A DNA stretch of 64,000 nt, taken from positions 1 through 64,000 of the forward strand of contig NZ_RKMB01000015.1 of assembly GCF_003797765.1 (NCBI RefSeq), read 5' to 3'. The notes beneath the pieces were generated by a model. The model did not search any database, was not told the DNA's origin, and was given only the letters and a program-made list of their open reading frames with translations. This stretch comes from Ramlibacter sp. WS9 (GTDB taxonomy: Bacteria; Pseudomonadota; Gammaproteobacteria; Burkholderiales; Burkholderiaceae_C). The position numbers and the translations under genes were made by a program. Numbering within the stretch: position 1 is the first letter of the stretch; each line of letters begins with the position of its first letter. Shown piece by piece: positions 24,689 through 32,729 of the stretch.

Positions 24689-25705
24689 TTGAACATCCAG
24701 CTTACCCGCCGCGCGATCGCGTGCGCCGCCGCCCTCACATTCGCCGCTTTTGGCGCCATGGCGCAGGACATCCAGGAACGCACCATCAAGTTCGGCCACC
24801 TGAACAATCCGGACCATCCCACCAGCCTGGGTGTGCGCAAGTTCGCCGAGATCGTCGCGGCCAAGAGCGGCGGCAAGATCAAGGTGCAGGAATTCGCGGC
24901 ATCGCAGTTGGGCAACGAACTGCAGCAGCAGTCGGCGCTGCAAGGCGGCGTGCAGGAAATGCTCGTGGCGTCCACCACGTCGCTGAACGGCATCGTCAAG
25001 GAATTCGGCCTGCTCGACTTCCCCTTCCTCTTCGCCAATGCCCAACAGGCAGACGCGCTGGTCGATGGGCCGCTGGGCAAGATGATTGCCGCCAAGTTGC
25101 CGGAAAAGGGCGTCATCGTCCTGGCCTTCTTCGACCTGGGCTTTCGCAACGTTACCAACAGCAAGCGGCCCATCATGAAGGGCTCTGACCTGGACGGCCT
25201 GAAGCTGCGCGTGATTCCGAACCCCGTGTTCCTGGAAACCTTCAAGACCTTCAAGGCGAACCCGGTGCCCATGCCCTTCGCCGAGCTGTACGGCGCGCTC
25301 GAGAACAAGGCGGTGGACGGCCAGGAGAACCCCTTCGCGGTGATCCTGTCGAGCAAGCTCTACGAGGTGCAGAAGTACGTGAGCGGCACGAACCACGTCT
25401 ACGCGACCAACCCGGTGCAGATCAGCAAGCGTTTCTGGGACAAGCTGTCGCCGGTGGAGCAGAAGCTGCTGCAAGACGCCGCCATCGAAGCGCAGAACTA
25501 CCAGCGTGTGGTCAGCCGCGAAATCTCGGGCAAGGCGTTGGGCGAGCTCAAGGCCAAGGGCATGGTCTACAACGACATTCCGCCCGCAGAGCTCGCCCGC
25601 ATGCGCGCTGAAGTGAAGCCGGTGTACGACAAGTTCTCCGCCGCCTATGACCCGGCTGTCGTGACGCTCTTCAAGACCGAGCTCGAGCGCGTATCCAAGT
25701 TCTGA
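24689..25705 (+). CDS. dctP: TRAP transporter solute-binding protein (DctP family)
   Basis: A 338-residue periplasmic binding protein with a signal peptide (CAAALTFAAFGAMAQ). The body has DctP features: TIKFGHLNNPDHPTSLGVRK, GNELQQQSALQGGVQEMLV, LDGLKLRVIPNPVFLETFKT and PFAELYGALENKAVDGQENP. The start is a TTG at 24689 with caaggag 8 bases upstream; no ATG fits the signal peptide. It binds an organic acid and delivers it to TRAP membrane subunits, which are not in this window. The downstream gene encodes 3-dehydroquinate dehydratase, which hints at quinate or shikimate uptake. Confidence 0.93.
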   Translation: MNIQLTRRAIACAAALTFAAFGAMAQDIQERTIKFGHLNNPDHPTSLGVRKFAEIVAAKSGGKIKVQEFAASQLGNELQQQSALQGGVQEMLVASTTSLNGIVKEFGLLDFPFLFANAQQADALVDGPLGKMIAAKLPEKGVIVLAFFDLGFRNVTNSKRPIMKGSDLDGLKLRVIPNPVFLETFKTFKANPVPMPFAELYGALENKAVDGQENPFAVILSSKLYEVQKYVSGTNHVYATNPVQISKRFWDKLSPVEQKLLQDAAIEAQNYQRVVSREISGKALGELKAKGMVYNDIPPAELARMRAEVKPVYDKFSAAYDPAVVTLFKTELERVSKF

Positions 25706-25724
25706 TGCGGAAGTTCTGAGCTTC

Positions 25725-26168
25725 ATGAAAATCCTTGTCCTCCACGGCCCGAATCTCAACCTGTTCGGCAGGCGCGAGCCGCACATCTACGGCCACACCA
25801 CACTGGCGCAGATCGATGAGCAGCTGGCCGCGCTGGCGGGGGAGCTGGGCGTGCAGCTGGAAACCATCCAGTCCAACCACGAGGGCGTGCTGATCGATTT
25901 TTTTCACAAGCACATCGACTCCGCGCAGGGCGCGCTAGTTAACCCCGCGGGTTTGACGCAGCACGGCGTGCCGCTGCATGACGCGATCAAGGCGATGCCT
26001 TTCCCGGTGCTGGAAGTACACATGTCCAACATCGCCGCGCGCGAACCCTGGCGCAGCCACTCCATCATCTCGCCCGCGGTGAAAGGCACGATCCAGGGCC
26101 TGGGGCCGCAGTCGTACCTGCTGGGGCTGCGAGGCATTGTGGCGCTCGCGAGAGAAAACAAGGGGTGA
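25725..26168 (+). CDS. aroQ: type II 3-dehydroquinate dehydratase
   Basis: A 147-residue enzyme converting 3-dehydroquinate to 3-dehydroshikimate. Signature residues are visible: HGPNLNLFGRREPHIYG with the catalytic Tyr22, LETIQSNHEGVLIDF, VNPAGLTQHGVPLHDAI and VEVHMSN-like VLEVHMSN with the His near 100. Length is typical for the dodecameric type II enzyme. It lies 19 bases after dctP and under the divergent IclR regulator, suggesting a catabolic copy working on quinate or shikimate rather than the biosynthetic one. Confidence 0.95.
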   Translation: MKILVLHGPNLNLFGRREPHIYGHTTLAQIDEQLAALAGELGVQLETIQSNHEGVLIDFFHKHIDSAQGALVNPAGLTQHGVPLHDAIKAMPFPVLEVHMSNIAAREPWRSHSIISPAVKGTIQGLGPQSYLLGLRGIVALARENKG

Positions 26169-26200
26169 GCAAACTGCCGCCCTCGCGGTTTCGGACGGCC

Positions 26201-26235
26201 AAAAAAGAGGCCCCCAGGCTTTAGGCCTGGGGGCC
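26201..26235 (-). terminator. intrinsic terminator on the minus strand
   Basis: ggcccccaggc (26209-26219) and gcctgggggcc (26225-26235) form a perfect 11-bp stem with a tttag loop; on the minus strand the stem is followed by tc and six T. It ends the transcript of the DUF3455 gene or of a short RNA processed from it. On the plus strand there is no T run, so aroQ is not served in the usual way. Confidence 0.85.
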
Positions 26236-26397
26236 AACATGCCAGTCGCGGGACGGAGGGCCGGACCAGCTCACCCCGGAGGAGGAGGGGACTCAGAGGA
26301 GTCGGGGTGATTGCTAAGTAGTAGACGCTGGCCCAGCTGTTTCCTATGTAGGACAGGGCCCACAAAGAGTGCCAGACAGAGCCCAGGCTACAAGGGC
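26201..26397 (-). ncRNA. structured 3' region, candidate small RNA
   Basis: Read on the minus strand, these roughly 200 bases contain three hairpins and no gene: ggccc...gggcc at 26330-26361 with internal pairing; tcacccc (26271-26277) with ggggtga (26304-26310) enclosing a gactc/gagtc stem; and the terminator at 26209-26235. Such a hairpin series ending in a T run is how 3'-UTR-derived small RNAs look. It could also be only a long structured 3' UTR of the DUF3455 gene. Confidence 0.4.
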
Positions 26398-26937
26398 TTA
26401 CATCGCACGGTAGAAGATGTAGTCGGCCTGGTATTTCACGATCTGCTTTTTGCCGATTTGCGCGTCCGCGCAAGGGGCCGAAGGCGCCACACCGCCCTGC
26501 GTGGCGACGCGCTGGATGTACGTGGTGCCGGTCATCATGCCGCTGCCCATGGCGGGGTTGGCCTTGACCAGTTGCAGCGGGATGCTGCCGGCCGCTGCGG
26601 GCGCCACGGCAACCTGGGTTGCAGTGACCTTGGAGCCGTCCATGTTCTCCCAGGTGGCGGGCGGGCCGAAGTAGCGGCCGACCTGCTTGCCGCCGCGGTC
26701 CATCAGCTTGGCGTCGGGGCCGACGAACACCCACTCGTGGCCGGCCATGCCTTGCTTGGCGCGGCATTCGTAGGTGATCTCGCCTACGCCCACGGTCTCC
26801 ATCGCCACCTTGTTGCCGGCGGGCACCTGAACGGTGGCGGGCAGCATGGCCTGGTCGTAGGGTTTCATCATCATCGGCTGGCTGGCGCAGCCGGCGAACA
26901 CGAGGGCGGAGGCGGCGAGAAGGGTGAGACGGATCAT
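26398..26937 (-). CDS. DUF3455 lipoprotein
   Basis: A 179-residue exported protein with a lipobox LVFAGC at about residue 17, so predicted to be lipid-anchored. The core matches DUF3455: ITYECRAKQGMAGHEWVFVG, PDAKLMDRGGKQVGRYFGPP, ATWENMDGSKVTATQVAVA, ending YQADYIFYRA. It is a stand-alone relative of the C-terminal domain of the haloperoxidase fusion at 3620-5290. The family has no firmly known function. Upstream of the start is a ggagct ribosome-binding stretch; downstream is a hairpin-rich region ending in a terminator. Confidence 0.85.
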   Translation of the reverse strand: MIRLTLLAASALVFAGCASQPMMMKPYDQAMLPATVQVPAGNKVAMETVGVGEITYECRAKQGMAGHEWVFVGPDAKLMDRGGKQVGRYFGPPATWENMDGSKVTATQVAVAPAAAGSIPLQLVKANPAMGSGMMTGTTYIQRVATQGGVAPSAPCADAQIGKKQIVKYQADYIFYRAM

Positions 26938-27024
26938 GGTTCGAGCTCCTGGGGTGGTTGAAAGGGTGGCGGTGCCACCCTTGCCGTACGCAGCCGGGAG
27001 CCGATTGGATGTGAGCGCGGCGGT

Positions 27025-27912
27025 TCAGCGCTCCTTGAAGCGCTTGAGCACCTCGAGCACGCTGCGCGTGGCGCCGTCCAGCAGCGGCAGCGCGCGGTGC
27101 ACGACCACCGTCTCGCGCGCCAGCGCGGGCTTGAGCGGGACGGCTTGGATGCCGCGCACCAGGTGTTCCGCCACCGGGCCTTCCAGCGGCAGGATGGCCG
27201 CACCGTAGCCGGCGGCCACCAGGCTCTTCATCGCCTCGTTGTAGTTGAGCTCGATGCGCACGCGCGGCACGATGCCGGCGGTGCCGAACCATTCCATCGT
27301 CTGCTTGTACAGGCGCGTGGTCGAGTCGTTGAAGATCAGCGGCTTGCCGGCCAGCCATTGCGGCGACACGCGCTGCGGTGCTTCCCAGTCGGCGGGCATC
27401 AGGGCCATCATCGGATCCCGCCGCCAGCGCGACACCACCAGGTCGCCCGGCGCTTCGGGCGGGGCGACCAGCGCCACGTCGAGCGTACCGGCGGCGATGC
27501 CCGCCAGGCCGTCGTAGGTGCCGATGATCTGCACGTCGACGTCGACGCCCGGGTGGCTCTTGGCCATGGCCTGCAGCATCTGCGGCAACAGGTACACGAG
27601 GATGCCGGTGGAAGTGCCCAGGCGCACGCGGCCGGTGCGCCCGGCCACGATGCCCCGCACGGTGTCGACTGCGTCGTCGGCTTCGCGCAGCAGGCGGCGC
27701 GCGCGTTCCACCAGCACGGCGCCGGCGGGCGTGGGCACGACGCGGCGCCCGCCGCGCAGCACGAGCTGGGCCGACAGGCGCGACTCCAGCTCGCTCACGT
27801 GCAGGCTCACCGTGGGCTGCGCGAGGTTCAGCGCCTGCGCGGCGGCTGAGAAAGTGCCCAGGTCGGCGATGGCTACCAGGGTCCGCAGCTGGTCCAGGTT
27901 CAGTTCACGCAT
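27025..27912 (-). CDS. LysR-family transcriptional regulator
   Basis: A 295-residue regulator. The N-terminal winged helix is typical (LNLDQLRTLVAIADLGTFSA, AAQALNLAQPTVSLHVSELE), followed by a two-lobed periplasmic-binding-like effector domain (VRLGTSTGILVYLLPQMLQA; AAGYGAAILPLEGPVAEHLV). It is divergent from the DUF1127 gene at 28004, with about 90 bases between them, and could control it or a distant target; no clear T-N11-A operator was fixed by eye. Confidence 0.93.
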   Translation of the reverse strand: MRELNLDQLRTLVAIADLGTFSAAAQALNLAQPTVSLHVSELESRLSAQLVLRGGRRVVPTPAGAVLVERARRLLREADDAVDTVRGIVAGRTGRVRLGTSTGILVYLLPQMLQAMAKSHPGVDVDVQIIGTYDGLAGIAAGTLDVALVAPPEAPGDLVVSRWRRDPMMALMPADWEAPQRVSPQWLAGKPLIFNDSTTRLYKQTMEWFGTAGIVPRVRIELNYNEAMKSLVAAGYGAAILPLEGPVAEHLVRGIQAVPLKPALARETVVVHRALPLLDGATRSVLEVLKRFKER

Positions 27913-28003
27913 CAGGAAAGCTGATAAGAGAGATCAGGATTCTCAACTTCACAAATGGCAGTGTAGCCGCCAAGATGCATGTCATGAACTTTGGGAGCAC
28001 ATC

Positions 28004-28270
28004 ATGATTTTCAGATTGCTGTTGAGCCTGTGGGCCCGGCGCCGGGGCTACACCCGCGCGCATGAGGCGCAGCTGCGCGGGATGTCGGACAGTGAATTGG
28101 CGGATCTGGGGATCGGGCGCAGCCAGATTCCGTCGGTGATGTGCGACGACGAGACCTGGCTGACAGGCGTTACATCGCCCGGAACAGGTGCGCGTACAGC
28201 CGGCTCACCGGCAGCTTTTCCTTGCGCCCGCGCAGCTGCAGGTGCAACTTGCCGGCTTCATCACGCGTGA
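28004..28270 (+). CDS. DUF1127-family small protein with an extended tail
   Basis: An 88-residue frame whose first about 55 residues match DUF1127 (YTRAHEAQLRGMSDSELADL, then GIGRSQIPSVM). These small arginine-rich proteins are linked to RNA turnover and phosphate or carbon adaptation in some alphaproteobacteria. Most family members stop shortly after the motif; here the frame runs on for another 30 residues that are antisense to the last 101 bases of the LytTR regulator gene. The normal stop was probably lost. Confidence 0.75.
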   Translation: MIFRLLLSLWARRRGYTRAHEAQLRGMSDSELADLGIGRSQIPSVMCDDETWLTGVTSPGTGARTAGSPAAFPCARAAAGATCRLHHA

Positions 28271-28976
28271 CGGTGTCGATGGCATCCGAGCGCACGACGG
28301 TGCCGCGGTGCACTTGCCAGAACCGCTGCGCGTCGAGCTGCGGCAGCAGCTCCTTCAGCGGCGTGCGGATCAGATACTCGTGGCCTTCGGTCAGCACACG
28401 CAGGTATTTGTCGGCCGCTTCGAAGTAAACCACTTCCTCCACCGGCACCATGCGAATGCTGGTGCCGACGCTGACCTGGATCAGCTTGAGTGGGCCTTGC
28501 GCCGCGGCCTGACCGGGAGCGTTGACCGTGCCGAGCAAATTGCGCAATTGCCCCAGTGTGGCCTCGATGTCCGTGCCGCCTTGCGCGCGCTTGGAGAGAA
28601 CCTCCTGCACCTTCGCCACGGTCTTTTGCAGGCGCGCAGGCTGCACGGGCTTCAGCAGGTAATCGACGGCCTGCGTTTCGAAAGCTTGCACCGCGTATTG
28701 GTCATACGCCGTGACGAAGACGAGCGCGGGGAAGGGCAGCTCGTGCGGCCACTCGTCGGCCAACTCCACGGCCGCGTCGAGGCCGCTCTGGCCGGGCATG
28801 CGGATGTCGAAGAACAGCACGTCGGGCTTGAGCGCGAGCGATTGCACGACGGCCGACGCACCGTCGCCCACCGTCGCGGCGATGCGTAGCTGCGGCCAGG
28901 CCTTCGCCAGCTCGGCTTGCAGCGCGGTGGCGAGCAGCGGCTCGTCTTCAGCGATGAGGGCGGTGGCTTCGCTCAT
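28170..28976 (-). CDS. LytTR-family response regulator
   Basis: A 268-residue regulator: a receiver domain with acidic pocket AEDEP and phospho-acceptor D57 in DVLFFDIRMPGQSG, the Lys in DYLLKPVQPARL, and a C-terminal LytTR DNA-binding domain (MVPVEEVVYFEAADKYLRVL; FWQVHRGTVVRSDAIDTV). Its ATG overlaps the stop of the sensor kinase gene as ATGA, so the pair is translationally coupled. It likely controls the upstream membrane and hydrolase genes or its own operon. Confidence 0.95.
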   Translation of the reverse strand: MSEATALIAEDEPLLATALQAELAKAWPQLRIAATVGDGASAVVQSLALKPDVLFFDIRMPGQSGLDAAVELADEWPHELPFPALVFVTAYDQYAVQAFETQAVDYLLKPVQPARLQKTVAKVQEVLSKRAQGGTDIEATLGQLRNLLGTVNAPGQAAAQGPLKLIQVSVGTSIRMVPVEEVVYFEAADKYLRVLTEGHEYLIRTPLKELLPQLDAQRFWQVHRGTVVRSDAIDTVTRDEAGKLHLQLRGRKEKLPVSRLYAHLFRAM

Positions 28977-30016
28977 GACGCAAGAGGCAATCGAAGAACG
29001 GTTCGCGCGCCGCCATCGGGCGCCGCGGAAAAATCCATCGTGGCCGCGCCGTTGTGCAAGGCGGCCAGGCGCTCGCGCACCTGCGTCATGCCGAAGCCCT
29101 TGCCGCCGGCCGTGGCTCCGGACGGCCCGACGCCCGTGTCCGCCACTTCCAGCACCAACTGCCCGGCTTCGCGGCGCGCGCTGACGGTGATGCGCCCACC
29201 ACCCACCTTGGGCTCCAGGCCATGCTGGATGCTGTTCTCTACCAGGGGCTGCAGCAGGAGCGCGGGCACCGCGTGCTGCGCCAGATCGGCCGGCAGTTCC
29301 AGAGAGTACGAAAGGCGCGGCCCCATGCGGATCGCCATCAGTTCCAGGTAGTCGCGCAGCCGGTCGAACTCGGCTTGCAGGCTGTGCGTGGCGGCGCGCG
29401 ATGCGCTGAGCGTGGCCCGCAGGTACGCGATCATGTGGTCCAGCATGCCCTGGGCGCGCTCAGGGTCCACGCCGATCAGCGCACGCAGGTTGGCGAGCGT
29501 GTTGAACAGCATGTGCGGCTCCAGCTGCGCTTCCAGCAGCTTCAGGCGCGCCTCGTTGGCGTGCTTGTGCGCCTCGAGCATCTTCTCTTCGAGGTAAGCG
29601 CTGCGTCCGCGGCTGTAGAAGAAGTAGCTGCCCGCAACGCCGGCCATGACCGTGATCAGGATGGACGCGCGCCATTGGCTGCGGTCTGTGTCCGGCAGGC
29701 CCGGGGCAAACCAGCCGTAGTAGGTGCACAAGGCACTGGCGATGCGCGTCCCCAGGATGTACGCCGCCGCAATGCTGCCGACCACGAGCGCGAGGCCGGC
29801 CAGGCCCTTCGGCCAGCCCGTCTCGCGGCTCGACGGAAAAGAATGGCGGCCCAGGTCGATGAAAGCCCACATGAAAGAGCCGATGAACAGCGAGTAGACG
29901 ACGCTCGGCGCGTAGGGCCGCTCGGGCTGGAAGGAGTACTGGATGGTGGCGATGACCAGCGAGAACGCGAGGACCTGCAGGTAGTGCTGCAGTTTGGAAA
30001 GCCAGTCGATTCTCAC
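28973..30016 (-). CDS. LytS-type sensor histidine kinase
   Basis: A 347-residue membrane kinase with about four to five membrane segments in the first 170 residues (YLQVLAFSLVIATIQYSF; LAGLALVVGSIAAAYILG; ILITVMAGVAGSYFFYS). The His-kinase motif of the LytS/YehU type is EAQLEPHMLFNTLANLRALI, and the ATPase box is LLLQPLVENSIQHGLEP with VADTGVGPSG. A GTG start at 30016 is chosen because it begins 10 bases after the 2TM gene stops and gives the expected topology; the frame is open further upstream with low-quality sequence. The signal sensed is unknown. Confidence 0.92.
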   Translation of the reverse strand: MRIDWLSKLQHYLQVLAFSLVIATIQYSFQPERPYAPSVVYSLFIGSFMWAFIDLGRHSFPSSRETGWPKGLAGLALVVGSIAAAYILGTRIASALCTYYGWFAPGLPDTDRSQWRASILITVMAGVAGSYFFYSRGRSAYLEEKMLEAHKHANEARLKLLEAQLEPHMLFNTLANLRALIGVDPERAQGMLDHMIAYLRATLSASRAATHSLQAEFDRLRDYLELMAIRMGPRLSYSLELPADLAQHAVPALLLQPLVENSIQHGLEPKVGGGRITVSARREAGQLVLEVADTGVGPSGATAGGKGFGMTQVRERLAALHNGAATMDFSAAPDGGARTVLRLPLAS

Positions 30017-30026
30017 GGCCGCAGCT

Positions 30027-30350
30027 TCAAGAGCCGCCGTGCTCGCGCCGCAGGCGCTCGCGTTCCTGCGCCACCATGCGCTCGCGCAGGCCGCTGCCCT
30101 TGCCCAGGACGAACACCGAGACGCCGTGCAGCGCCAGGCCCAGGCCCCAGCCCAACGTGGCATAGGGATTCCATGGGCGCGACCGCCAGCCGAAGTAGGC
30201 CGCCGCGAAGATCATCAGGTTGACGAGCACATACACGGTGGCATGCACATACCAGCCCAGCTTGGCGCCCGCGCGCTTGTGGGCGAGGCGCTCGATCTCT
30301 TCGGCGGACATCGGGGTCATGGTGCGGGTGGGGTACAGCGACACGGTCAT
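30027..30350 (-). CDS. 2TM-domain membrane protein (copy b)
   Basis: A 107-residue protein with the two-helix 2TM domain (KLGWYVHATVYVLVNLMIF and ATLGWGLGLALHGVSVFVLG), ending in a charged tail. In LytS-type loci such domains occur fused to or next to the kinase and may modulate sensing. It is 10 bases upstream of the kinase gene. A close relative lies at 32409-32696 and heads the same minus-strand operon. Alternative internal ATG starts exist (for example at MTPMSAEEIER). Confidence 0.85.
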   Translation of the reverse strand: MTVSLYPTRTMTPMSAEEIERLAHKRAGAKLGWYVHATVYVLVNLMIFAAAYFGWRSRPWNPYATLGWGLGLALHGVSVFVLGKGSGLRERMVAQERERLRREHGGS

Positions 30351-30351
30351 T

Positions 30352-31380
30352 CTAGGGCAGCAGGTGCTTGCGGAAAAATGCCGTCACGGCCCGGTTCAGT
30401 GTGGCCACGGCGGCCGGGCGGTCGAAGCCCGGCGGGTCGCCGTTGAGCTCCTGGGCGATGGCGCTGATCTTTTCCGCAGGGGGCGTGGGCGACAGCATCA
30501 CGCCGTGCGACGCATCCGGGAAGTCGGCCACGGTTTCGCAGGCGGCACACGCGGCGCGCACGGCGCCGATGTGGAAACGCGGCACCTGGTTGATGTCCTT
30601 GCCGGCGGAAACCAGGCCCAGCGGCACGCGGGGCACGGCGAGCGAGGGCATGTCGAAGTCTGCGGCGAACGGTACCGCGGCAACCACGGCGGCGATGCGC
30701 GGATCGTTGTGGGTGTACCAGGTTTCGTCGTCGAAGCGCTGGCGGATCACGCCCAGCGCCACGGCTTTCTTCAGGCCGTCCAGCAGGTTGCCGCGCAGCC
30801 GCGTGGTGTAGCCCACGCAAGAGGAGAAATCGTCCTCGATGTGCGCCTGGCAATGGCCGCGGAAGGCGGCGGGCGACCAGCGGCCACCGGCCAGGCTCAA
30901 CGCGGTATGGCCGCCCGCTGAGCCGCCGAACATGCCGACACGGTCCAGCGTCAGCAGTGGGCCGAAACGTGAATCGGCGGCCATCGCGTCGATGGCGCGC
31001 GAGACTTCGGCCGGCCGCATCTTCCAGCTCACGGGGCCCGGGTCGCTGAAGTCCTTGTAGTGGTCGCCCTTGTGTTCGGGCAGGGCCACGGTAAAGCCCG
31101 CCTCGACCAGCGCGCGTGCCAGGTCCGCATGAACCCAGGGCGCGCCGCCCGAGCCGTGCGAGATCACGACCAGGCGGCCATTGCCGCGAACCGGCGCGCC
31201 TTGCCAAGCCATGTTGAAGGTGAATGGCCCCCGCTGCAGCGGCTGTTCGGCGGCGCTGGTGGGGTAGTACACGGTGACGGGGCCGTCGCCTTTGGCGCCG
31301 GGCAGTTCCATGAGCCCCATGCCGGCCTGGGCGGCCGCGGCGGCGAGTGCCAGCAGGCAGGCGGCGAGTTGCTTTTTCAT
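30352..31380 (-). CDS. secreted alpha/beta-hydrolase (copy b)
   Basis: A 342-residue exported hydrolase with a signal peptide (MKKQLAACLLALAAAAAQA). It belongs to the dienelactone hydrolase/PAF-acetylhydrolase-like group: VVISHGSGGAPWVHADLARA for the oxyanion loop, nucleophile Ser in VGMFGGSAGGHTALSLAGG, and a C-terminal His in DASHGVML. The four or so Cys suggest disulfides in the periplasm. It is a tandem paralog of the gene at 31377-32402, sharing the same motifs end to end, and its start overlaps that gene's stop (ATGA). Substrate unknown. Confidence 0.9.
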   Translation of the reverse strand: MKKQLAACLLALAAAAAQAGMGLMELPGAKGDGPVTVYYPTSAAEQPLQRGPFTFNMAWQGAPVRGNGRLVVISHGSGGAPWVHADLARALVEAGFTVALPEHKGDHYKDFSDPGPVSWKMRPAEVSRAIDAMAADSRFGPLLTLDRVGMFGGSAGGHTALSLAGGRWSPAAFRGHCQAHIEDDFSSCVGYTTRLRGNLLDGLKKAVALGVIRQRFDDETWYTHNDPRIAAVVAAVPFAADFDMPSLAVPRVPLGLVSAGKDINQVPRFHIGAVRAACAACETVADFPDASHGVMLSPTPPAEKISAIAQELNGDPPGFDRPAAVATLNRAVTAFFRKHLLP

Positions 31381-32402
31381 GGCAGCAGGTGCTTCTGGAA
31401 GAACACGGTGATCTTGGCGTCCACAGCGGGTAGGACGGCGCGGTCGAAGCCGGGCGGGTCGCCCATCAGGTCCGCGCCGATCTCGCCCAGCCGGTCCATG
31501 GGCGGCAGCGGCGATAACAGCGCGCCATGGCCGCCCGTCGGCAGGTCCGCGACCAGTTCGCAGGTCTTGCACGCGGCCAGGATGCGGTCGCTGTGAAAGC
31601 GCGGCGTGAGCCACTTGTCCAGCCGGGCAGTGACGAGCCCGAGCGGCACGGCCGGCGCGGCCAGGGATCCGGCGTCGAAGTCGGCGGCGTACGGCACGCC
31701 GGCCACGACGGCGCGGATGCGCGGGTCGTTGTGGACGTGCCAGGCCTCGTCGGTGAAGCGTGTGCGGATGGCGCCGACGGCGACCATTTTCTTCAGGCCG
31801 TCCAGGAAGTTGCCGCGAAGACTGGTCATCAGCCCCACGCACGACGGGAAGTCCTCGGCGATGTTCGCTTCGCAGTGCCGCGTGAATTGCGCGTCGGACC
31901 AGCGCCCGCCCGCCAGGCTCAGCGCCGTGTGGCCGCCGGCGGACATGCCGTACATGCCGACCTTGTCGAGCGACAGCAGCGGCGCGAAGCGCGCGTCTTG
32001 CGCGACGGCATCGACGGCGCGCGACACTTCGCCGGGCCGCAGCTTCCAGCTTTCGGGGCCGGGCTTGGAATGGTCCTGCGCGTTGTCGCCCTGGTGCTGC
32101 GGCATGGCAACCACGAAGCCCGCTTCGACGAGTGTGCGGGCCAGGTTGGAGTGCACCCACGGGTTGCCGCCGGAGCCGTGCGACAGGACGACGAGCCGGC
32201 CGTTGCCACGCTGCGGCGCGCCGTTGAACGCGAGGTTCAAGGAGAAGGGGCCGCGTTGGATGGGTTGGTCCGCGGCGCTGGAAGGGTAGAAGACGGTGAC
32301 CGGGCCGTCGCCTTTGGCGGGCGTGACCTGCGTGAGGCCGACGCCGGCGTGCGCGCACGTGGCGGCGAGGGCGAGGAAGCAGGTGAGGAGGTATTTGTAC
32401 AT
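31377..32402 (-). CDS. secreted alpha/beta-hydrolase (copy a)
   Basis: A 341-residue paralog of the preceding entry: signal peptide MYKYLLTCFLALAATCAHA, VVLSHGSGGNPWVHSNLART, nucleophile Ser in VGMYGMSAGGHTALSLAGG, and GGHGALLSPL near the end. Predicted periplasmic. It begins 6 bases after the 2TM copy a gene ends, so the operon runs 2TM-a, hydrolase-a, hydrolase-b, 2TM-b, kinase, regulator. The pair arose by tandem duplication with subsequent divergence. Confidence 0.9.
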   Translation of the reverse strand: MYKYLLTCFLALAATCAHAGVGLTQVTPAKGDGPVTVFYPSSAADQPIQRGPFSLNLAFNGAPQRGNGRLVVLSHGSGGNPWVHSNLARTLVEAGFVVAMPQHQGDNAQDHSKPGPESWKLRPGEVSRAVDAVAQDARFAPLLSLDKVGMYGMSAGGHTALSLAGGRWSDAQFTRHCEANIAEDFPSCVGLMTSLRGNFLDGLKKMVAVGAIRTRFTDEAWHVHNDPRIRAVVAGVPYAADFDAGSLAAPAVPLGLVTARLDKWLTPRFHSDRILAACKTCELVADLPTGGHGALLSPLPPMDRLGEIGADLMGDPPGFDRAVLPAVDAKITVFFQKHLLP

Positions 32403-32408
32403 GGCGGC

Positions 32409-32696
32409 TTACCAGGGATCCCGCTGCAACTGCAGGCGGTTGCGTTCGCGCTGCACCAGGCTCTCATGCAACCCGGCACCACCGGTGGCGAAGAACACGG
32501 CCAGGCCGTGGATCGCCAGGCCCAGGCCCCATCCGAAGAACGGGAAGACGGCCCAGTTGCGTCCGCTCATCGCCGACAGCATGAACAGCATCACGTTGAC
32601 GGCGATGAACACGGTGGCGTGGATGTACCAGCCCATCTTGGCGCCGGCGCGCTTGCGGGCCAGCCGTTCGAGGTCTTGCGTTTCAGTGGCTTGCAT
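32409..32696 (-). CDS. 2TM-domain membrane protein (copy a)
   Basis: A 95-residue relative of the 2TM protein at 30027-30350 (KMGWYIHATVFIAVNVMLFM; FPFFGWGLGLAIHGLAVFF). It has a strong aaggag ribosome site and appears to be the first gene of the six-gene LytTR operon. A role as a membrane partner of the kinase is inferred from its position. Confidence 0.85.
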   Translation of the reverse strand: MQATETQDLERLARKRAGAKMGWYIHATVFIAVNVMLFMLSAMSGRNWAVFPFFGWGLGLAIHGLAVFFATGGAGLHESLVQRERNRLQLQRDPW

Positions 32697-32729
32697 GGTG
32701 TTCTCCTTTGAAGTGTGAAAGGTGTTGGA

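Noticed and set aside
26201-26397. Considered as 6S RNA
   Set aside because: Hairpins are present, but the single long rod with a central bubble expected of 6S RNA could not be drawn.
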